This document shows, piece by piece, positions 41,910-45,794 of a stretch of 45,794 nt of DNA. Every line of letters begins with the position of its first letter. The stretch's first letter is position 1. The position numbers were made by a program, and so were the translations under genes. The DNA lies in NCBI GenBank assembly GCA_938036345.1, contig CALHPJ010000009.1, positions 1-45,794 on the forward strand. Reading direction: 5' to 3'. The notes under the pieces were generated by a model. The model did no database searches and was not told the DNA's origin. It saw nothing but the letters and a program-made list of their open reading frames with translations. The stretch is from an uncultured Thermofilaceae archaeon. GTDB taxonomy: Archaea; Thermoproteota; Thermoprotei; Thermofilales; Thermofilaceae.

Positions 41910-42183
41910 AGTCGCTAAACTCCCCTCTGTACTCCTCCCATACCACCTCAACGTCTTCAACGTACGCGCTTGAAGGGCCCCGACGGGCCAGAGCTATCAA
42001 CTCCTTCACCTTGCCCTCGGGGCCTTCCAGCACGGCCTCGACGCGGCCGTCCGGCAGGTTGCGAACCCAACCGCAAACTCCGAGACGCCTGGCGTTTCTC
42101 TGCATCCACCACCTGAAACCAACGCCTTGGACAAAACCCTTAACGAACAGGTGGGCTCGAACCATGTTCGGCATAGCATCCAT
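41893..42183 (-). CDS. acyP: Acylphosphatase
   Basis: Hydrolyses acyl phosphates such as carbamoyl or acetyl phosphate. The 96-residue protein has the signature [10 protein letters not shown] with catalytic Arg24 and the [11 protein letters not shown] segment with Asn42. The length is right for the family if translation begins at one of three close ATGs (42183, 42174 or 42165); family alignments would favour the last, [10 protein letters not shown]. It is the last gene of a pair with the sugar isomerase, 27 bp upstream. Confidence 0.9.
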   Translation of the reverse strand: MDAMPNMVRAHLFVKGFVQGVGFRWWMQRNARRLGVCGWVRNLPDGRVEAVLEGPEGKVKELIALARRGPSSAYVEDVEVVWEEYRGEFSDFSIRW

Positions 42184-42210
42184 TAGTTTACCCGGGATGA
42201 AAAATTACCG

Positions 42211-42969
42211 TTAAAGGGTTTCCAGTATCTGCTTTAGGTTCCTCAGGCAAAGCTTAACGCATTCCAGAGGAGGGTACTTGTAGCTCTCCTGTTCAACGAT
42301 GAACCACTCCGTACCCCCCACCTTGATGCACGCCTCGAGCAGCTCCCTCCAGCGGACCTCCCCCTCTCCGAGTATCGCTTGAGGGTCTTTCCGAGAGAAC
42401 TCCTTCAGGTGCACCGTGCCGCTGCGTCCCGGGAACCTCCTGATGTAGCCCAATATGTCCTCCATAGATACGCCGCCGTGCATCGCGTTCCCCACGTCCA
42501 GCTGCAGGACAACTTCCGGTACAGTTGCCCTGGCGAATATCTCCCACCCGGTTTCGCCGTCGAACCGCTTGAACTCCTCCGTGTGGTTGTGGTAGCCGAT
42601 AAGGAAGCCCTCCCTCTTTACCCGCTCCGAGAGGAGGTTGAAGAAGCGCGCAGTCCTAAGCCACGCATCCCTGCTGTTACGCATATCCTCCGGTATCCAT
42701 GGGACAATAAGGTACTTCAAACCCAGCTCCCTGTGGAACCCGAGAGTTTCCTCCAGCTTCTCGTCCTTAAGAGCGTCGATGCCGATGTGGGTGCCGGCAG
42801 GCTCTAACCCGAATTTATCGAGGAGCTCCGCGAGCTCCAAAGCGCCTCTCCCGTAGTAGCCAGCGAACTCCACCCCCTCGTAACCCATCTCGGCTATGGC
42901 TTTAAGGGTCCCGGGGAGGTCGCGCGCACACGCCTCGCGAACCGAGAACAGTTGGAGCCCTACCTTCAT
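42211..42969 (-). CDS. Xylose-isomerase-like TIM-barrel sugar isomerase/epimerase
   Basis: A 252-residue member of the AP-endonuclease 2 / xylose isomerase-like barrel family, which includes IolE-type dehydratases and sugar epimerases. Metal and substrate positions are visible: YHNHTEEF (near 146-153), LQLDVGNA (near 177-184), VHLKEF (near 208-213) and VEQE (near 231-234). It would act on a free or phosphorylated sugar, though the substrate is not evident. A GGGGGAG ribosome site precedes the ATG at 42969. It shares a single TATA box with the divergent Gdt1-type exchanger. Confidence 0.82.
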   Translation of the reverse strand: MKVGLQLFSVREACARDLPGTLKAIAEMGYEGVEFAGYYGRGALELAELLDKFGLEPAGTHIGIDALKDEKLEETLGFHRELGLKYLIVPWIPEDMRNSRDAWLRTARFFNLLSERVKREGFLIGYHNHTEEFKRFDGETGWEIFARATVPEVVLQLDVGNAMHGGVSMEDILGYIRRFPGRSGTVHLKEFSRKDPQAILGEGEVRWRELLEACIKVGGTEWFIVEQESYKYPPLECVKLCLRNLKQILETL

Positions 42970-42998
42970 CTACTCCCCCGTTGGTTACAAAGGTGAGG

Positions 42999-43006
42999 TA
43001 TTTAAG
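42999..43006. promoter_or_regulatory. TATA box shared by two divergent genes
   Basis: TATTTAAG is centred 26.5 bp before the ATG at 43029 (plus) and ~33 bp before the ATG at 42969 (minus), where a short leader with a GGGGGAG ribosome site fits. No other good box is seen in the 59 bp gap. Confidence 0.55.
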
Positions 43007-43028
43007 GACTAGCGCGCAAGCTGCTGCG

Positions 43029-43592
43029 ATGGGATTCAACGTCGCGGCGATGCTGACGACCTTCGTCACCCTGCTTGTTGCAGAACTTGGAGATAAAACG
43101 CAAGTAGCCACGCTGGCGCTCTCCGCAAGGGGCAGCTCTACCCGCTGCTTCCTCGGAAGCGTGCTGGGCTTCACGCTCGCGAATCTGCTGGTAATCCCCG
43201 CGGGAGTTTTCATCTATGGGTACTTCCAACCGCGAGCCGCGACGCCGCTGGCGGGGGTAATTTTCATAGTTGCCGGAGCCGTCATGCTAGCTAAGCGCGG
43301 AGAAGTGGAGGAAAGCTGTGGCAAGGACGGCTTCCTGAGCACCTTCTCAACGATATTTTTTCTTGAACTCGGAGATAAGACTAACCTGGCAGCTTTAGCT
43401 GTGGCTACCTCGACAGGTGCTTTGCTGGAAGTGGTAATGGGTGTAATACTGGCAGCAGCGATACTGATGGGCATGGCAACTTCCCTAGGGACACTTCTGA
43501 AAAGGAGGGTGCCGGCCCATAGGGTAAGGCGTGCGGCAGGTGCGGTATTCATAGCCTTGGGTCTACTCCTTATACTTGATGCTTTCCTATAA
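43029..43592 (+). CDS. Gdt1/TMEM165 (UPF0016) cation exchanger
   Basis: Predicted Mn2+ or Ca2+/H+ exchanger in the cell membrane. The 187-residue protein has six to seven helices in two repeats, each with the family motif E-x-G-D-K-T: AELGDKT near residues 18-24 and LELGDKT near 113-119. I start at the ATG at 43029, 26 bp after the TATA box, not at an ATG or GTG near 42981, which lies upstream of that box. It would supply manganese or remove excess of it. Confidence 0.88.
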   Translation: MGFNVAAMLTTFVTLLVAELGDKTQVATLALSARGSSTRCFLGSVLGFTLANLLVIPAGVFIYGYFQPRAATPLAGVIFIVAGAVMLAKRGEVEESCGKDGFLSTFSTIFFLELGDKTNLAALAVATSTGALLEVVMGVILAAAILMGMATSLGTLLKRRVPAHRVRRAAGAVFIALGLLLILDAFL

Positions 43593-43976
43593 CTGGCTCA
43601 GCAGGAACTTCAGCTTGCTTAACAGCTCGTCCGCGCTTTCGTACATGATTATTATCGGCTCCCCTATCTTAGGCTGGGAAACTGAGAGTTCGGCTCTCCT
43701 GGTTGCCAGAAGTAGCTCCATAAGGGCCTCATGCTTCGTGACGGCTATTACAATATTGACGCCTCTTACATCGATAGACTTGGCAAGGGAGGCTATCAGC
43801 GAGCGGGCCTCGGAGGCGAAGTCGAGGCACACTGTTTGATTACCTTTCTGCACCAGGAAATCGAAGTGGTGCCTGTACCCGCTCGCACCTTCCAGGGCCC
43901 CGCCCTTTGTAAACGAGTAACCTAGAGATGTGAACAGTTCTGCCAACCTTCCCTCAATACTCGAGTCGCTTGGCAT
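43587..43976 (-). CDS. Restriction-endonuclease-fold-like protein, probably inactive
   Basis: A 129-residue protein with the pattern of a short PD-(D/E)XK fold: an N-terminal helix (EGRLAELFTSLGY), then YRHHFDFLVQKGNQ and VCLDFASE, then alternating helix and strand (VRGVNIVIAVTKHEAL). The first acid (Asp39) and second acid (Asp52) are plausible but the usual lysine two residues later is replaced by Ala54, so nuclease activity is doubtful. Its role is unknown. The ATG at 43976 is preceded by a good ribosome site AAGGAGAG. It overlaps the Gdt1 3' end by 6 bp. Confidence 0.6.
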   Translation of the reverse strand: MPSDSSIEGRLAELFTSLGYSFTKGGALEGASGYRHHFDFLVQKGNQTVCLDFASEARSLIASLAKSIDVRGVNIVIAVTKHEALMELLLATRRAELSVSQPKIGEPIIIMYESADELLSKLKFLLSQL

Positions 43977-44070
43977 CGTACTCTCCTTTGGTATAAGGCA
44001 CCCCTCTATAAGTTTTTTTAATAATACTCTTAACTACTTAACTTACTGTATCAGCGTAGAAAGAGGCTTA

Positions 44071-44106
44071 AAACTAATAAACTACAAACTATTAAAAACT
44101 AAACTA
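44071..44106. repeat. Five AAACTA repeats
   Basis: AAACTA begins at 44071, 44079, 44086, 44096 and 44101, separated by 8, 7, 10 and 5 bases. It sits in a strongly A/T-rich stretch just before the palindrome TATTTTAAAATA. The function is unknown. Confidence 0.45.
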
Positions 44107-44193
44107 GAATATTTTAAAATACTGTTTATACTGGGCAGAATCTGCCGGACCGGAGCAGTTGCCGAACTAGCTGTAGCTGTTATCTGCCAGTTT

Positions 44194-44232
44194 GCTGCAC
44201 GCGATGCCAGCTGGCTAATCGGTGCACGCAGC
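44194..44232. other. Inverted repeat next to the stop of the AAA-associated gene
   Basis: GCTGC (44194-44198) and GCAGC (44228-44232), with CGAT/ATCG and the palindrome GCCAGCTGGC inside, can form an imperfect hairpin. It lies just after the stop (44240) of the minus-strand gene and may shape its 3' end. Confidence 0.3.
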
Positions 44233-44239
44233 TAACCGG

Positions 44240-44746
44240 TTATCTGTGTAGAAGGATTATTTCCGTGTCGTCCTCGCTCATTTTAAAGATGTTTAGGAAA
44301 GCCCCCCACTGGAGCACGTTATGCTTGGCTTGCTCGAAGCTGCCGGGGTAATACTTCATGATCAACTCCTCGAACTCCTCCACGCTGATTTTACCCCTTT
44401 CCTTTAACCTGGACATGAGCTCGGCGATTGGCTCGAGTTTCTGGACCTCTCTCCTCAGAAGGCTTTTCACAGTTTTAGGGTTCCCCTTAACTACGCGCCT
44501 ACCTAGCTCCGTCAATGTCAAGTCGCCTCCACGCGACTCAACGAGGCCGAGCGCCTCCGCCACGTCGATCGCGTGGGGCAGTATATCTACGCTCTCGTTT
44601 ATCGCATCGCCAATGTACATCGAGTCCGTTTTATCGCCGAGGCTGCTTAGCAGCTCTATGAGACCCAGCACGTGATCGACCGTTACGTCGGGTGGGAGGA
44701 CGAGTTTCTTCCTACTATCGTCGCATTGGTCCAACTTACCTCTCAC
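44240..44746 (-). CDS. Stand-alone AAA-associated C-terminal domain protein (PF09821-like)
   Basis: A 168-residue protein resembling the C-terminal domain that follows the ATPase of NitT/TauT-type ABC importers (AAA_assoc_C): VLGLIELLSSLGDKTD, INESVDILPHAIDVAEALGLVESRGGDLTLTELG and a helical rest. Here no ATPase module precedes it, and it is divergent from an ABC permease of the matching type. It may regulate the importer or its ATPase, or act as a winged-helix-like transcription factor. The frame opens at GTG 44746 (GGTGA overlapping); a TTG four codons in is possible. Confidence 0.68.
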   Translation of the reverse strand: MRGKLDQCDDSRKKLVLPPDVTVDHVLGLIELLSSLGDKTDSMYIGDAINESVDILPHAIDVAEALGLVESRGGDLTLTELGRRVVKGNPKTVKSLLRREVQKLEPIAELMSRLKERGKISVEEFEELIMKYYPGSFEQAKHNVLQWGAFLNIFKMSEDDTEIILLHR

Positions 44747-44812
44747 CTATTTTGTGGTATTACTTAGCAACGTTCTTAAGGTTTTCTAGCAGGGGGCTGA
44801 TAGGTGGTTCCG

Positions 44813-45794
44813 GTGGTCCCCGCTTTATACCTTCTGGAGTGCGCTGCGGCGAGCTTAGCTAGGATGATTGCCGCCTATGTTGTATCGCTCGTGCTGGCAC
44901 TGCTCGTCGGCGTAGCTATGGCTAGGAACAGGTTGCTCGAGCGCCTTCTGCTGCCAGTTCTGGACATCCTCCAGTCGATACCTATCCTGGGCTTTTTCCC
45001 GGCGGCTCTCGCCTTCTTCATCGCCGTGTTCCCGGGCGGCGTCGGGCCTGAGATGGCGGCTATTTTCCTCATCGTGACAAGCCTCCTCTGGAATATGATA
45101 TTCGGGGTCTATACTTCCGTTAAAGCCATGGAGCCGGCTCTTTTCGACATGGCTGCGGCATTCGGGTTCCGCGCTTCCACAAGGTTCTTCCATATGTACG
45201 TACCAGCCGCGAGCAAAGCGCTTGTAGCCAACAGCCTCGTATCCTGGGCTAACGGCTGGTTCTTCCTCACATCCTCGGAGGTGATATCCCTCGGCGCAGC
45301 CGAGTACAGGCTTAAAGGTTTAGGGACTTTCGTCATCGAAATGTTTGAGGCAGGCGATTACGCCAGCTTTTACTCAGGCGTAGCAGCGCTGCTGCTCGTA
45401 ATCAGCGTGACTTACTTTCTCATCTGGAATCCCGCCTACACCGCAGCTTCGGGGCAGCGACTTCCTGGAACTCTTGCCGTTTACTCGGCTATTATCCGTG
45501 CGGTTAGCTGGTTATGGGGAGTGCTGGAGACTTTAACGCTAAATATCGAGAAAACCCTTAGGATGCCTAGAACAGTAGCCAAGGTCCTCACGGCTGCTGC
45601 TCTTCTCACCGTGGCGGCAGTGCTGCTAGCCCACGCGGCTTCTGCCAAGCCTCCCGCACCCGAGAGGCTGGCCTCGAACGCGGTCACTGTACTGAGCGCT
45701 CTGCCCGTAAGCGCTCTGCGCGTGACGCTCATCCTCCTGCTGAGCTTCACCCTAGTCGTTGCGCTAGCCTACGCTTCCCACAGGCACCCCGCGG
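44813..45794 (+). CDS. NitT/TauT-type ABC transporter permease (3' end beyond window)
   Basis: Membrane subunit of an ABC importer for small anions or organic compounds (nitrate, sulfonate, bicarbonate or unknown). The frame is open from GTG 44813 through the window edge, 327 codons. It begins like the fused, two-domain permeases of this family (ALYLLECAAASLARMIAAYVVSLVLALLVG), then RLLLPVLDILQSIPILGFFPA, the EAA-like loop (MAAAFGFRASTRFFHMYVPAASKALVANSL) and WFFLTSSEVISLG. A further membrane region begins near residue 260, in line with a second permease half. GGTGG precedes the GTG; the ATG at 44864 is an alternative start. The ATPase gene is probably beyond the window. Confidence 0.82.
   Translation, partial: MVPALYLLECAAASLARMIAAYVVSLVLALLVGVAMARNRLLERLLLPVLDILQSIPILGFFPAALAFFIAVFPGGVGPEMAAIFLIVTSLLWNMIFGVYTSVKAMEPALFDMAAAFGFRASTRFFHMYVPAASKALVANSLVSWANGWFFLTSSEVISLGAAEYRLKGLGTFVIEMFEAGDYASFYSGVAALLLVISVTYFLIWNPAYTAASGQRLPGTLAVYSAIIRAVSWLWGVLETLTLNIEKTLRMPRTVAKVLTAAALLTVAAVLLAHAASAKPPAPERLASNAVTVLSALPVSALRVTLILLLSFTLVVALAYASHRHPA

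Larger units (their letters stand above)
43977..44239. other. A/T-rich spacer with repeats, orphan promoter and palindromes
   Basis: This 263 bp gap holds no gene I can support. From left to right: the promoter of the 43976 gene, five copies of AAACTA (44071-44106), a 12 bp palindrome TATTTTAAAATA (44110-44121), a TATA-like TTTATA (about 44124-44130), a palindrome GGCAGA-A-TCTGCC (44134-44146) and a hairpin ending at GCAGC (44194-44232). No box faces a known gene at the right spacing. Confidence 0.5.

Noticed and set aside
44040-44110. A/T-rich repeats as a CRISPR array or leader
   Set aside because: The units are six bases with 5-10 base steps and no spacer-sized gaps; no cas genes are near.
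43930-44235. Plus-strand frame through the A/T-rich spacer
   Set aside because: Composition follows the A/T-rich spacer, it overlaps the 43976 gene, and no promoter or ribosome site matches its start.

Overview
The window looks like chromosomal DNA of a hyperthermophilic, heterotrophic archaeon of the Thermoproteota, most likely Thermofilum or a close relative. The grounds are short gaps and 1-29 bp gene overlaps, TATA boxes centred about 26 bp before many start codons (leaderless transcripts), frequent GTG/TTG starts, and archaeal protein types (XerA, archaeal RNase HI, DUF973, PRT-type regulator, GyaR resembling Thermococcales). The genus is inferred from recall of protein similarity; no rRNA or tRNA gene was found here to test it.

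Layout. 1-8.7 kb: GH3 glycosidase (3' end cut off by the window), prolyl oligopeptidase, UlaG-like metallo-hydrolase, a DUF523-like protein, two secreted proteins of unknown role and an M28 peptidase. 8.8-15.6 kb: a phosphoribosyltransferase, a DUF998 membrane protein, a GC-rich candidate structured RNA, a nicotinamidase-like hydrolase, the xerA / bifunctional-nuclease pair, an unknown gene, SufS, a 52-residue membrane protein and an HTH-phosphoribosyltransferase regulator. 15.7-19.0 kb: an energy-coupling factor importer (S, T and fused A-A'), divergent from that regulator. 19-27.5 kb: glyoxylate reductase, a one-chain MoxR-VWA ATPase, a PIG-L deacetylase, SppA with a DUF973 protein, small membrane proteins, and an overlapping nucleotidyltransferase-like / metallophosphoesterase pair. 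27.5-34 kb: APC permease, a non-pyrrolysine MttB-family methyltransferase, MFS transporter and GH4 glycosidase. 34-42 kb: a CBS protein with a C-terminal domain resembling ribosome hibernation factor HPF, a polyferredoxin, a GlmU-like protein, then a plus-strand run of ArsR-like regulator, RNase HI, UPF0173 hydrolase and secreted transglutaminase-like protein. 42-45.8 kb: acylphosphatase, sugar isomerase, Gdt1-type cation exchanger, a nuclease-fold-like protein, a stand-alone AAA-associated domain and a NitT/TauT-type ABC permease running off the end.

Taken together the genes suggest growth on peptides, oligosaccharides and possibly methylated amines, with several importers and housekeeping functions in between. 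No CRISPR array, insertion sequence, tRNA or rRNA was seen, and no gap between genes exceeds 300 bp. The features most worth a second look are the candidate RNA at 10313-10474 with its two-way TATA box, the CBS-HPF fusion, the nucleotidyltransferase/phosphoesterase pair, the regulator-ECF locus and the single-chain MoxR-VWA protein.
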